A DNA stretch of 64,000 nucleotides from positions 434,001 to 498,000 of the forward strand of contig OZ257137.1 of the NCBI GenBank assembly GCA_965279115.1, written 5' to 3'. Positions within the stretch are counted from its first letter, which is position 1; each line of letters begins with the position of its first letter. Under the pieces are notes generated by a model. That model ran no database searches. It was not told the DNA's origin and worked only from the letters and a program-made list of their open reading frames with translations. The stretch is from JAEUOS01 sp965279115. Its GTDB lineage: Bacteria > Pseudomonadota > Gammaproteobacteria > Burkholderiales > JAEUOS01. The translations under genes were made by a program, and so were the position numbers. Of the stretch, positions 44,705 through 53,321 are shown in pieces.

Positions 44705-45067
44705 TACTCGGCCCTGATGTTCGCTGCCGCGCTCAAGTGCGGCAGGCGGGTCGGCATGTTCGCGACCTTCGCCCCGGCGGTTGCTTCGATGGAGGCGGAA
44801 TTCCGTGCAATGGCGCGCGCCGCCGGAGCCGACGCCAGACTGGATACCTACTGCGTGCCGGATGCCATCGCGGCGGCCAATGCGGGCGACATCGCGGGCC
44901 ACGATAGCCTCGCGGCCGAAGCGGCGCCGCGTTTCAAGGACCATGACGCGGTGTTGCTTGCCCACTTCTCCACCTCGACCGCCCGAACCTCGGTGGAGCA
45001 AACGCTCGGTCGCGAAGTATTGACCGCACACGACGCCGCGGTCCTGCACTTGCCAACGCAGGCGTGA
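44705..45067 (+). pseudogene. 5'-truncated Asp/Glu racemase-family gene remnant
   Basis: About 120 residues are intact in frame and resemble the C-terminal half of Asp/Glu/hydantoin racemase-fold proteins: GRRVGMFATFAPAVASMEAE, then DIAGHDSLAAEAAPRFKDHD, LLAHFSTSTARTSVE and a terminal VLTAHDAAVLHL. The N-terminal half with the first catalytic cysteine is missing, and the upstream 150 bases show no matching sequence. An ATG at 44717 could start a short protein, but it would lack half of the two-domain active site. It sits next to the orphan membrane gene and probably marks the breakpoint of an insertion or deletion. Confidence 0.7.
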
Positions 45068-45080
45068 GACACTCGCGCCC

Positions 45081-46295
45081 ATGTCCCGAGGCCGCCTTGC
45101 AGAAAACGTCACCCACTTCGCGCGGGTGCTGCGTGCCGCCGGCTTGCCGGTGGGGCCGGACCGGGTGGTCACGGCCCTGAAGGCGCTGGAAATCTGTGGC
45201 GTGGAACAGCGCGTGCGGGTGCATGCCGCGCTCTCCTCGGTGCTGATCGACCGGCACGAGCACCAAGCGGTATTCGACGCCGCCTTCGCTGCCTTCTGGC
45301 GCGACCCCAAGCTCTTCGAGCGCCTCATGTACCTCTCCCTGCCCAAGATCCAGGGGCGCGGCGACAAGGAACGCGAGAAGCGTCAGCAGCGTCTTGAAGA
45401 GGCGCTTACTGCCAAGACACCACCGCCTGCGCCGAAGAAGGACGAGCCGGACGCCGAGGACAAGGTTGATCTCGAAACCACGCTCACCTTTTCCGAACGC
45501 GAGCGGCTGCAGAAGGCGGATTTCGAAACCATGAGCGCGGCCGAATTCACGCTCGCCAAGAAACTGGCCGAGAAGCTGCCGCTGCCGATCCCGCCGTTGG
45601 TGACGCGCCGCTTCGAAACCTCGGCGCGCGGTTCGCTCGACCTGCGCGCCATGGCGCGCCACGGCGCGCGCGACCCGTTCGGCGGCACGCTCGCCTATCG
45701 CCGCCATGCCGAGCGCGAGGCACCGCTGGTGGTACTGATCGACATTTCCGGTTCGATGCAGCGTTACTCGCGCTTGTTCCTGCACTGGGTGCATGCGCTC
45801 ACCAGGGTGCGGAGCAACGTGACGGTGTTCACCCTGGGCACGCGGCTGACCGCGATTTCGCGCTACCTGAAGCACCGCGATGCCGACGAAGCCCTGGCCG
45901 CCGCGGGCGCTGCCGTGCAGGACTGGAACGGCGGCACACGCCTGGCCACCTGCCTTGCCGAGTTCAACCGCGTACATGCACGCCGGGTGCTCACCGGCAA
46001 CGCGGCCGTACTGCTGCTCACCGATGGGCTCGAGCGCGACGATGGCGGCGTATTGGGCGAAGAGGCCGCGCGCCTGAAGCGCCTGGCGCGGCGCATCGTC
46101 TGGCTCAACCCGTTGCTGCGCTACGACGGCTTCGAGCCGCGCGCTGCCGGCATTCGCGCGATCTTGCCGCATGTGGACGCGTTCCTGCCGGCGCACAACC
46201 TGACCTCGCTTGCGGACCTGGCCAAGGCGCTTGCTGCCGGCACAACAACCGACGTTCGTTCGCCCCGGCGGCCGCGAACGAAGACGGCGCACTGA
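45081..46295 (+). CDS. VWA domain protein, CoxE-like
   Basis: A 404-residue CoxE-family protein. An N-terminal helical region (about 1-100) and a charged linker (about 105-150) precede a VWA domain with the MIDAS motif DISGSM (about residues 221-226), a conserved Thr in the GGTRLATCL loop, and VLLLTDGLERDDGG. CoxE works with CoxD-type AAA ATPases, for example in maturing the Cu/Mo site of CO dehydrogenase. Its partner here is probably the CoxD-like gene at 42123. It starts 13 bases after the racemase remnant and is followed 97 bases later by modA. Confidence 0.9.
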   Translation: MSRGRLAENVTHFARVLRAAGLPVGPDRVVTALKALEICGVEQRVRVHAALSSVLIDRHEHQAVFDAAFAAFWRDPKLFERLMYLSLPKIQGRGDKEREKRQQRLEEALTAKTPPPAPKKDEPDAEDKVDLETTLTFSERERLQKADFETMSAAEFTLAKKLAEKLPLPIPPLVTRRFETSARGSLDLRAMARHGARDPFGGTLAYRRHAEREAPLVVLIDISGSMQRYSRLFLHWVHALTRVRSNVTVFTLGTRLTAISRYLKHRDADEALAAAGAAVQDWNGGTRLATCLAEFNRVHARRVLTGNAAVLLLTDGLERDDGGVLGEEAARLKRLARRIVWLNPLLRYDGFEPRAAGIRAILPHVDAFLPAHNLTSLADLAKALAAGTTTDVRSPRRPRTKTAH

Positions 46296-46392
46296 AGAAA
46301 TTGCTAAAAAGGTAGGCGGCCCAGCGCCAGCGCATTCGCTGCGGTACCGCGATTTCCTTACGTGCCTCGTACTATCAAACCGAATACGACGG

Positions 46393-47181
46393 ATGTCTTC
46401 CACTCGGATCCTCCCTGCAACGCGCGCCCTGTTCAAAGCCCTGGCGTTCGGCCTGCTCGCTTCGCTGGGCTCACTCGCCCTCGCGGCCGACATTACCGTC
46501 TTTGCCGCCGCCAGCCTGAAGGAATCGCTGGACGAGAACGTCAAGACCTTCGCGGCGAGAACCGGGCATCGGGTACGCGTGTCCTATGCCGGCAGCAACG
46601 CGCTGGCCAAGCAGATAGAGAATGGCGCGCCGGCCGACCTGTTCCTCTCCGCCGACGAGGAATGGATGGACTACGTGGCGCAAAAGCGCCTGATCGTCCC
46701 AGGCACGCGCAGGAACCTGCTGGTCAATACCCTGGTATTGGTAGCTCCGTCGGCCAGCGATGCAAGGTTGGAAATCGCGCCCGGGTTCGGCTTGGCCGCT
46801 GCGCTCAAGGGCGGACGGCTCGCACTGGCCAACCCGGATTCGGTGCCAATAGGCAAGTACGCCAAGGCGGCCCTGACCTCCCTGGGGGTTTGGAACGAAC
46901 TGGAAAAATCACTCACCCGGTCCGAGAACGTGCGCGCTTCGCTGATCCTGGTGGCGCGCGGTGAAGCTCCGTTTGGCATCGTCTATGCGACCGACGCGAA
47001 AGCCGAACCCCGGACCCGGGTAATCGACAGCTTCGCCGCCAACCTTCATCCGCCCGTGGTCTATCCAGCGGCGATCATCGCGGGAAAGCACAATCCTGCC
47101 ACGCAGTCCTTGCTGGACTATCTGGCTGGCCCCGAAGCGCGCACGGTCTGGACCAGATACGGCTTCGGTATCGCGCGCTGA
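46393..47181 (+). CDS. modA: Molybdate (or tungstate) ABC transporter periplasmic binding protein ModA
   Basis: A 262-residue periplasmic binding protein. The signal peptide is ALAFGLLASLGSLALAAD (about residues 16-33). The mature protein shows ITVFAAASLKESLDE, SYAGSNALAKQIENGAPADLF, LANPDSVPIGKYA and the C-terminal HPPVVYPAAIIAGKHNPA, all ModA signatures for oxyanion binding. The window cannot show whether it prefers molybdate or tungstate. It sits near the aor and cox genes but about 7 kb from modB and modC, on the opposite strand. Confidence 0.93.
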   Translation: MSSTRILPATRALFKALAFGLLASLGSLALAADITVFAAASLKESLDENVKTFAARTGHRVRVSYAGSNALAKQIENGAPADLFLSADEEWMDYVAQKRLIVPGTRRNLLVNTLVLVAPSASDARLEIAPGFGLAAALKGGRLALANPDSVPIGKYAKAALTSLGVWNELEKSLTRSENVRASLILVARGEAPFGIVYATDAKAEPRTRVIDSFAANLHPPVVYPAAIIAGKHNPATQSLLDYLAGPEARTVWTRYGFGIAR

Positions 47182-47247
47182 CTTGTTGACGGTGTGGCGC
47201 AGGCTCCCTGGTTTGTGCAGTGTCGTGCGGGACGCTCACACCCGCGC

Positions 47248-48300
47248 CTACGCCGCCAGCCGCTCCTCCCGCAACAGCCCCAACGCCTCCTGCCCCGGCC
47301 GGTCCGAGTAGCTGAACAACACCGCATCATCCACGCCTTCCAGCGTGAGCGGCATCCAGGACGGCACCACGAAAATGTCGCGCGGCGCGAAGTCGTAGGC
47401 CTGGGTTCCTACCGTGGCACGGCCGCGCCCTTCGGCGCACACGTACACGGTAGCATCGGTGCGGCGCGTCGGCTTGCCCTTGAAACCCCTGGGCAGCAGT
47501 TGCATGAAGGTGGCAATCGTCGGCATGGCCCAGGAGCCGGTGGCTGGGTTCACGTAACGCAGCTTCACGCCGTCCCAGGCGTCGATGTCGCGGTCATGCG
47601 AGAGCTTGTACAAGGCCTCGCGCGAGCGCGCGTACGGGTAGCAGAACACCGGCGAAGGCGCCGTGGCGAACCTGGGCGCGTAGTCCACCGGCAACATGTT
47701 GTAGCCGTACTTGGCAAACGAATTTCCCTGTGGCCGCGTGACCGGTTGCGAAGCCTGGGGATAGTTTTCCGCGAAGGTGGCATCGAAAAGTTCGACGATC
47801 GGCAGGTCCAACCCGTCGAGCCACACCACCGGCTCGCTGCCTTCATTGCCGTGGTCGTGCCAGGTCCAGGGCGGGGTGATGATGAAGTCGCCCGGGCTCA
47901 TGAGGGTGCGCTCGCCATCAACCGCCGTGTAGGCGCCGGAGCCTTCGACGATGAAGCGCAGCGCCGATTGCGAATGGCGGTGGCTGGGCGCCACCTCGCC
48001 CGGCAGTATGAGTTGCAACCCGGCATACAGCGAGGTGGTCACCTTGGAGGTGCCGGGCAGGGCCGGGTTTTCAAGGATGAGCACGCGGCGGATCGCCTCT
48101 TCGGCCGTGATCACCGAGCCGGATTCCATGACGAAGGGACGCACCTCGGCGTCGTAGCGCCACAACATGGGCGCACAGGAAGGCCTGGGCGCCGGCGGCA
48201 CCAGCGCATGCAGCACCTCCCACAGCGGCATCAGCTGGTTGGGACGCATGCGCGCGTAGTAGGCCTCGCGTGCGGTCTTTTGCGTGACTTTGGTATCCAT
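47248..48300 (-). CDS. Gentisate 1,2-dioxygenase
   Basis: A 350-residue bicupin ring-cleavage enzyme that opens gentisate (2,5-dihydroxybenzoate) to maleylpyruvate with Fe(II) and oxygen. The N-terminal cupin shows the iron ligands in APSHRHSQSALRFIVEG and the third His in PPWTWHDHGNEG; the second cupin is degenerate (CAEGRGRATVG). ATG 48300 gives the family N-terminus. No maleylpyruvate isomerase or fumarylpyruvate hydrolase gene is adjacent, so the rest of the gentisate pathway is elsewhere. The plus-strand small gene is divergent from it. Confidence 0.9.
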   Translation of the reverse strand: MDTKVTQKTAREAYYARMRPNQLMPLWEVLHALVPPAPRPSCAPMLWRYDAEVRPFVMESGSVITAEEAIRRVLILENPALPGTSKVTTSLYAGLQLILPGEVAPSHRHSQSALRFIVEGSGAYTAVDGERTLMSPGDFIITPPWTWHDHGNEGSEPVVWLDGLDLPIVELFDATFAENYPQASQPVTRPQGNSFAKYGYNMLPVDYAPRFATAPSPVFCYPYARSREALYKLSHDRDIDAWDGVKLRYVNPATGSWAMPTIATFMQLLPRGFKGKPTRRTDATVYVCAEGRGRATVGTQAYDFAPRDIFVVPSWMPLTLEGVDDAVLFSYSDRPGQEALGLLREERLAA

Positions 48301-48498
48301 GTCAGCCTCCTCTTGTTGGTCCCGGCCTGCCCCGCAAGCATGGGCACGGCGCACGCCGTGCCAACGGTATCCTATGCAGGAACGCGTGGACCGGATTGAC
48401 GTGGATCAAGCGCGCGGGCGGAAATGCCCTTGCCGGGCGTTCAACCGGCAACGCCCTTTGTTTCCGTACACTGGGACGCAACCAACAGGAGTCCCGCA

Positions 48499-48654
48499 AT
48501 GGCCACCAACGCCAAGACCGTCAAACGCCTCGCCAAGGAAGTCCATATCAAGGCCCAGCGCGACAAGCTGGCCCTGATGAGCCCGAACGACCGCAAGGCG
48601 GCGATGCGACAGGTCGCCGCACGGGTGAAAAAGCAGCAAGAGAAGAAAAAGTAG
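48499..48654 (+). CDS. Small basic hypothetical protein
   Basis: A 51-residue protein very rich in Lys and Arg (about 30 percent), with one helical region (KRLAKEVHIKAQRDKLALM) and a KKQQEKKK tail. A CAGGAG ribosome site lies 8 bases before the ATG. No family is recognised. It could bind nucleic acid, but there is no direct evidence. It is convergent with the DUF6544 gene. Confidence 0.6.
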   Translation: MATNAKTVKRLAKEVHIKAQRDKLALMSPNDRKAAMRQVAARVKKQQEKKK

Positions 48655-48671
48655 TCGTTAAAGGCGCCTGG

Positions 48672-49532
48672 CTATTTGACGCAATCGTAGTGGAGCAATG
48701 TAATGCTGCCGCGCCAGTAAGGCTTGCGCCCCTCGGGCAGCAACCACGCCACCTCGCCCGTCATCGGTACGGTCATGCCGTCGCAGACCTGGTAGTCGGA
48801 CCAGCGGCCCTCCCAGGGCGCCATGGTCGTGAGCTTGCCGACCATGCGGCCGCGCGCCTCGGCGCGCATGGAATCGATCAGCCCGGCGTCGTTGAACCTG
48901 AACAATAGGGTCAGACTGACCGCACCGTCGGTATAGGTGACATTGGCGGAGTGGTCGTCCACGGGCGACCATTGCGCACCCTGGCTGGGCAACAGCGCCG
49001 TCGGATACCACGCCGCTTCGGCCAGAAACCGCATCAACTCACCGCGTGCGAGTTCACCACCACCACGCAAATCCGCCACGTTGAAGAGCCCGAGCAGCGC
49101 GGCATGCAACACGCCTTCGCCGGCGGCATAGGCGTCGTGTCCCCGCACCGCCAAACCGGGGAACATCGCGATGCGGGCGTCCCACAGGAAACCCGGGCGA
49201 CGGGTCACAACATGCTGGCGCGAGGTGAACGGCTTCCATTGTTCACCGGTGGCAGACATGTTGAACACGCCGGTGTGCTCAACGACAGCTCCGACAACCA
49301 TCGGCTGCCCTTCCTTGAGGGCCGCACGGAAGTAGCGTTGCACCGGTGCCGGCAAGCCTTCGAGTTCCCGCAAGGAGTAGCAACGCGGGGCAAGCGGAAT
49401 GCGCCCCGCTTCAATTCGGGCGGCCAGCACCTGCGTCGCCGCACGCCAGCGCCGGGCGCCCAGCAAGGCCAAGCCGACCGCCATGCCAGCCAACGCGCAA
49501 AACGCCAAAACGGTCCACGCAAGCCAAGTCAT
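48672..49532 (-). CDS. DUF6544 (formerly DUF6920) family membrane-anchored protein
   Basis: A 286-residue protein with one N-terminal helix (WLAWTVLAFCALAGMAVGLALL, about 3-24) and a beta-rich soluble domain. Family-like blocks are GLPAPVQRYFRAALKEGQPM, MFPGLAVRGHDAYAAGEGVL and the C-terminal GEVAWLLPEGRKPYWRGSI. The fold and role are unknown. The ATG at 49532 gives the expected anchor; the frame remains open upstream into the BLUF gene region without family similarity. It is divergent from the BLUF gene by 54 bases. Confidence 0.78.
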   Translation of the reverse strand: MTWLAWTVLAFCALAGMAVGLALLGARRWRAATQVLAARIEAGRIPLAPRCYSLRELEGLPAPVQRYFRAALKEGQPMVVGAVVEHTGVFNMSATGEQWKPFTSRQHVVTRRPGFLWDARIAMFPGLAVRGHDAYAAGEGVLHAALLGLFNVADLRGGGELARGELMRFLAEAAWYPTALLPSQGAQWSPVDDHSANVTYTDGAVSLTLLFRFNDAGLIDSMRAEARGRMVGKLTTMAPWEGRWSDYQVCDGMTVPMTGEVAWLLPEGRKPYWRGSITLLHYDCVK

Positions 49533-49586
49533 GCTGGTTCTTGCCTTGGTGCGGAAAAATTCGGCATCTGCCGGAAATGTAGTGGT

Positions 49587-50075
49587 TTGACGGGACGTCA
49601 TCTGTTCGTCAACGCACTGCCCGGGGCCGATTACACTCCGGTTGCCGAGCATGACTGCTCCGACGACGAGCTTGCAACGATTCTCGACCAGTCGCGACGC
49701 GCGAACACGGCGCATGGCCTCACCGGCCTGCTGATCTACTTTGCGCCTACACGTGAATTCTGCCAGTTGCTCGAAGGGCAGAAAGAGGACGTTCTCCGAT
49801 TGATGGCGAATATCAAGAGCGACGACCGGCACGGCCTGATCGTCATCGAAATTCAGGAGGAAGTCGCCGCCCGCAGCTTCGGTGCCTGGTCGATGGGTTT
49901 CCTGCATTCAAACGCCTTCAACCCGAACGCTTGGCCGGAGTACGTGGATGTGCTGCACAACGGCCTGAACGGCGCTCACCTCACCGGAGTACGCACCTCG
50001 GCAGTGCAGTTTTTGCGGACCATCCAAACCACGCTGAAGGTGCCGGATGAAAAGGCAGTGCGCCTGTTCGCTTAG
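49587..50075 (+). CDS. BLUF-domain protein with altered flavin-contact residues
   Basis: A 162-residue protein with the BLUF core. CSDDELATILDQSRRANTAHGLTGLLIY gives the conserved helix and Asn; in 20-residue pieces this is DELATILDQSRRANTAHGLT. The FCQLLEGQKEDVLRLM block carries the Gln that contacts the flavin. The first strand, where photoactive BLUF proteins carry a Tyr (Tyr-x-Ser), reads HLFVNALPGAD here, so the key Tyr seems absent. The TTG at 49587 is the best start (GGAAAT upstream). A second half (about 100-162) is helical and not recognised. It lies next to a bacteriophytochrome gene, convergent with it. Confidence 0.75.
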   Translation: MTGRHLFVNALPGADYTPVAEHDCSDDELATILDQSRRANTAHGLTGLLIYFAPTREFCQLLEGQKEDVLRLMANIKSDDRHGLIVIEIQEEVAARSFGAWSMGFLHSNAFNPNAWPEYVDVLHNGLNGAHLTGVRTSAVQFLRTIQTTLKVPDEKAVRLFA

Positions 50076-50112
50076 GTCTTTCTGCAGCCGGGCAGCCTTT
50101 CGATGTCGCCGA

Positions 50113-52326
50113 CTACAAGCGAAATCTGAACGTCGCCCCCTCGCCCACCCTGCCTTCGGCCTCAAGCACGCCGCCGTGCCGCTCTACCACTCGCTTGGCT
50201 ACCGCCATGCCGATGCCTGATCCCTCGAATTCCTCGCGCGAGTGCAGGCGGGTAAACACCCCGAACACCTTGTCCACGTACTTCTGGTCGAAACCGACGC
50301 CGTTGTCGCGCACCCGGTAGAAGCCCGCGTCGAAGTCCACCCGCACCACGGGGGTCTCGCGCCCGGCGGAATACTTGGCGGCGTTGTCCAGCAGGTTTAG
50401 CCACACTTGCTTCAGGAGCGTGCCATCACCGGTGCAATCCGGGAGGTCGGCCACTTCAAAACGCGCGGTTGGCCAGGATTGGCCCAACACGCCCAGGCAT
50501 TCGGCGACAATGCCGTTGCACGACACCGGGCCAAACTTCACATCGGTACGCGAAGTCCGCGCGAACGCCAGCAGGTCGTCGAGCAGACGATTCATGAACT
50601 GAGCGTTTGCGATGATGCGTTCAAGATAGCGTTCGCGCTCGGCCGCGCTGTCCCCGGCATCGGCGGTACGCAGCAAGGTCGCGAAACCGATCAAGCCGCG
50701 CAGCGGCGCGCGCAGATCGTGGGCGATGGTGTAGTCGAATTCCTCGAGTTGGCGCACCGTCGCTTCAAGAGCCCGGGTGCGCTCGTGCACCGTGTCCCGC
50801 GCCTGGCGCAACGCGAAGCGCACATGCACCGCCGATAGATCCGCCACAAATCGTTGCTCGATCTCTGACCAGGGCGCGGAACGTCCGCGCACGATCTCGC
50901 GCCAGGCGGCGAAAGAACGCCGCGGCGAAAGGCGCAGCCCGTCGGCCGAGAGCGTCACCACCTTGCGCGGGTCCCCCGCCCAGAAGACTTCCCGGTCCCT
51001 CGACTGGCGCAACATCGCCATGCCAGCGCGTCCGGGCGCGTCGAACCTCACCACAAGCGCGCCGCCGAATACGGCCTCATCCGGCAATTCGTCGCCAAGT
51101 TGGCTCGTTTGCCACACCGGCGTATCGGCTACGCGCTGTCGCAGATGTTCGACCAACACCGCGCGGCGCACCTCCGGAGCCGCCTCGCCCCACCACGAAA
51201 CACCCTTGTCCGACCAGGCCAAGATGGCCCCGGCCTGCATGCGATCGCGAAGCTCCTTTTCGAACTGGCCGACCAGGTGATCGAAATCGTGCAGTCCTTC
51301 GGCCGATGCCGCAGCAAGCATGCGCGCCTGCAACAGGTCGGCCTGGGCGGTCGCGTCGGCAACGCGCCGCGCCGAAGAGCGCGCGATCAGTGTCGCCAGC
51401 GAATGGGCCACGATGCCCACCATCTTGCGGCGCGCCAGGGGCACTGTCGCCAGCTGGTAATGGTGGCAGGCGATCATTCCCCAAAGACGCCCGTTCACCA
51501 TGAGCGAAAGCACGAACGTGGCACGCACGCCCATGTTTTGCAGGTATTCAATGTGCACCGGGGAAATGCCGCGCAGATCGGCCAGGCTCATGTCGAGCGG
51601 CGCTGCATCCACACACTCGCCGCTCACTCGCAACGCGACCGGCACGTATTGCACGTCTGGAATGTAACGCGCCAGGTTGATCTCATAGAGACGCCGCGCC
51701 TGTACCGGGATGTCGCCGGCGGGATAGTTGAGGCCGAGAAAGGGCGCAAGGTCCTGCCGGCGCGATTCGCCAACGACTTCGCCATTCCAATCCTGGTCGA
51801 ATCGGTAAATCATCACGCGATGCAAGCCGGTCAGGTCGCGCACCAGGTCGGCCGCCACTGTCCACAGGTCGCGGTCCTCGGTATCGGCCCCGAGCATGTT
51901 GAGCATGCGCTGCAGGTGTTCGAGGGTGACGTTGCCGCCATCGTCGTTTTGCGCGGCGGTGAACTCCAGGATCGTGCGGCCCGCATGCCGGTGCGCCAGC
52001 ACGTCCAGGCGACGGCCTGCGAGCGCGATGCATTCGTGCACGGGGAGGTGGGATTCCGCGTCGAAATACGCCAGCCTCTCGTAGATGCGGCCTGCGGCGA
52101 CCGCGCCAACGCACACATCGAGCGTGTTGCCGAGCGGCTCGAAATCGCGCGTGAGGCCGACGATTTCGCAGAAATTCGCCGAGGCGTGCGTCACCCGCTG
52201 GCTGAGCGGATCAATCGCCAGCAGCGCGCCGTGCGCCTGGGCCACACCTGGAACATGAATCGGTTCGCGCGCACAGGCCTCAAGGGCGTCCGCTTGCGTA
52301 AACGGGTCGGCAGGCCGCTCAGTCAT
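50113..52326 (-). CDS. Bacteriophytochrome histidine kinase
   Basis: A 737-residue red/far-red photoreceptor kinase. The N-terminal PAS region holds the biliverdin-binding Cys18 (EACAREPIHVPG). The GAF domain (about 150-310) has the PASDIP-type motif as PAGDIP (residues 202-207, Asp205 kept). The PHY domain (about 325-505) ends in the conserved tongue motif SPRRSFAAWREIV. A HisKA domain with His536 (TIAHDLRAPLRG) and an HATPase domain (VWLNLLDNAAKY, DNGVGFDQ, GSGIGMAVAKRVV) follow. No heme oxygenase or response regulator gene is adjacent, so the chromophore source and output are unknown. It is convergent with the BLUF gene. Confidence 0.93.
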   Translation of the reverse strand: MTERPADPFTQADALEACAREPIHVPGVAQAHGALLAIDPLSQRVTHASANFCEIVGLTRDFEPLGNTLDVCVGAVAAGRIYERLAYFDAESHLPVHECIALAGRRLDVLAHRHAGRTILEFTAAQNDDGGNVTLEHLQRMLNMLGADTEDRDLWTVAADLVRDLTGLHRVMIYRFDQDWNGEVVGESRRQDLAPFLGLNYPAGDIPVQARRLYEINLARYIPDVQYVPVALRVSGECVDAAPLDMSLADLRGISPVHIEYLQNMGVRATFVLSLMVNGRLWGMIACHHYQLATVPLARRKMVGIVAHSLATLIARSSARRVADATAQADLLQARMLAAASAEGLHDFDHLVGQFEKELRDRMQAGAILAWSDKGVSWWGEAAPEVRRAVLVEHLRQRVADTPVWQTSQLGDELPDEAVFGGALVVRFDAPGRAGMAMLRQSRDREVFWAGDPRKVVTLSADGLRLSPRRSFAAWREIVRGRSAPWSEIEQRFVADLSAVHVRFALRQARDTVHERTRALEATVRQLEEFDYTIAHDLRAPLRGLIGFATLLRTADAGDSAAERERYLERIIANAQFMNRLLDDLLAFARTSRTDVKFGPVSCNGIVAECLGVLGQSWPTARFEVADLPDCTGDGTLLKQVWLNLLDNAAKYSAGRETPVVRVDFDAGFYRVRDNGVGFDQKYVDKVFGVFTRLHSREEFEGSGIGMAVAKRVVERHGGVLEAEGRVGEGATFRFRL

Positions 52327-52499
52327 GGCGGACAGTGCGGTTTCGCAAGCGTAGGCGGAATGCGGTTGTCATGGGCGAATCAGCGTGCATAACCAGACTA
52401 TACCAATCATGCAATTTGCTCAATTAAGTCATTTCGACCGCTTTTCCGGCCTGATTCTCCTGGTTTATGGGAACCTCGCTCGGCGCTTCTGGCTCCCAC

Positions 52500-53276
52500 T
52501 CAGCCCAGCGGCAGGTCGCGCCGATGCCGCATGTACGGTGAATACACCGGCGCATCCGGCTTGATACGACCATCCGCGCCCCACTCCACCATCTTGTTGA
52601 ACGGTACCTCGCCGCGCTCGTCAAGCTGCGTCAATCCCGTCGCATAGTCAGCCTCGATTCGCTTCAAGCGCGCCTCCACTACCGCAGCCTCCGAATAGCG
52701 CAGCCCCGCTTCCACACCGTAGGCGACAAACGGCGCAAGCACCTCGTAGCCCACATAGGCGAGCGAGAAGTTCACCGGCCACAGCATCAGGTCGATGTCG
52801 CCGCTACGTCCGTTGTAGGCATAGGTTTCCGCGCTGGTACCCACAGTGACCGACAGCATCGCGCGCCGGCCGGTGAAGCGGCCGTTCTCGAAGCGCTGCT
52901 TGCTGGTGTACACGTCGCCGTAGATGAACACCCGGTCCAGCCAGCCCTTGAGCATGGCCGGCGGCAGGTGCCACCACATAGGGTATTGCAGGATCAGGAG
53001 GTCGGCCGCTTCCAGTCGCCCGATTTCTGCGGCGACGTCGGCGGGAATGGCGCCCTCGGCCGACGCGTGGCGCTGCTCGGACTGCACGTCGAAGCGGTCC
53101 GCGTCAAGCGCGGGGGTGTAGTGCGAGGCGCGCTCGCAGGGGTCGAATCCCATCTGGTACAGGTCGGAGATGGTGACTGTCCAGCCTTGCGCTTCGAGGG
53201 ACCGCCGGGCCACCTGACCCAGGTGGGCGTTGTACGACTTGGGCTCCGGATGGGCCAACACGATATGCGCTTGCAT
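52500..53276 (-). CDS. NAD(P)H:quinone oxidoreductase / flavodoxin-2 family protein
   Basis: A 258-residue flavodoxin-fold oxidoreductase (NQO1/KefF type). The N-terminal strand and FMN-phosphate loop are AHIVLAHPEPKSYNAHLGQ. Other features are ADLLILQYPMWWHLPPAMLKGWLDRVF (in parts QYPMWWHLPPAMLKGWLDRV) and SVTVGTSAETYAYNG. It would reduce quinones by two electrons, limiting radical formation. It precedes msrB in the reverse direction; both may respond to oxidative stress, which is inference. Confidence 0.88.
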   Translation of the reverse strand: MQAHIVLAHPEPKSYNAHLGQVARRSLEAQGWTVTISDLYQMGFDPCERASHYTPALDADRFDVQSEQRHASAEGAIPADVAAEIGRLEAADLLILQYPMWWHLPPAMLKGWLDRVFIYGDVYTSKQRFENGRFTGRRAMLSVTVGTSAETYAYNGRSGDIDLMLWPVNFSLAYVGYEVLAPFVAYGVEAGLRYSEAAVVEARLKRIEADYATGLTQLDERGEVPFNKMVEWGADGRIKPDAPVYSPYMRHRRDLPLG

Positions 53277-53321
53277 GGAATTTCCGCCGGTGTAAGGGCG
53301 GCCATGCTAGCGCACTCGCGT

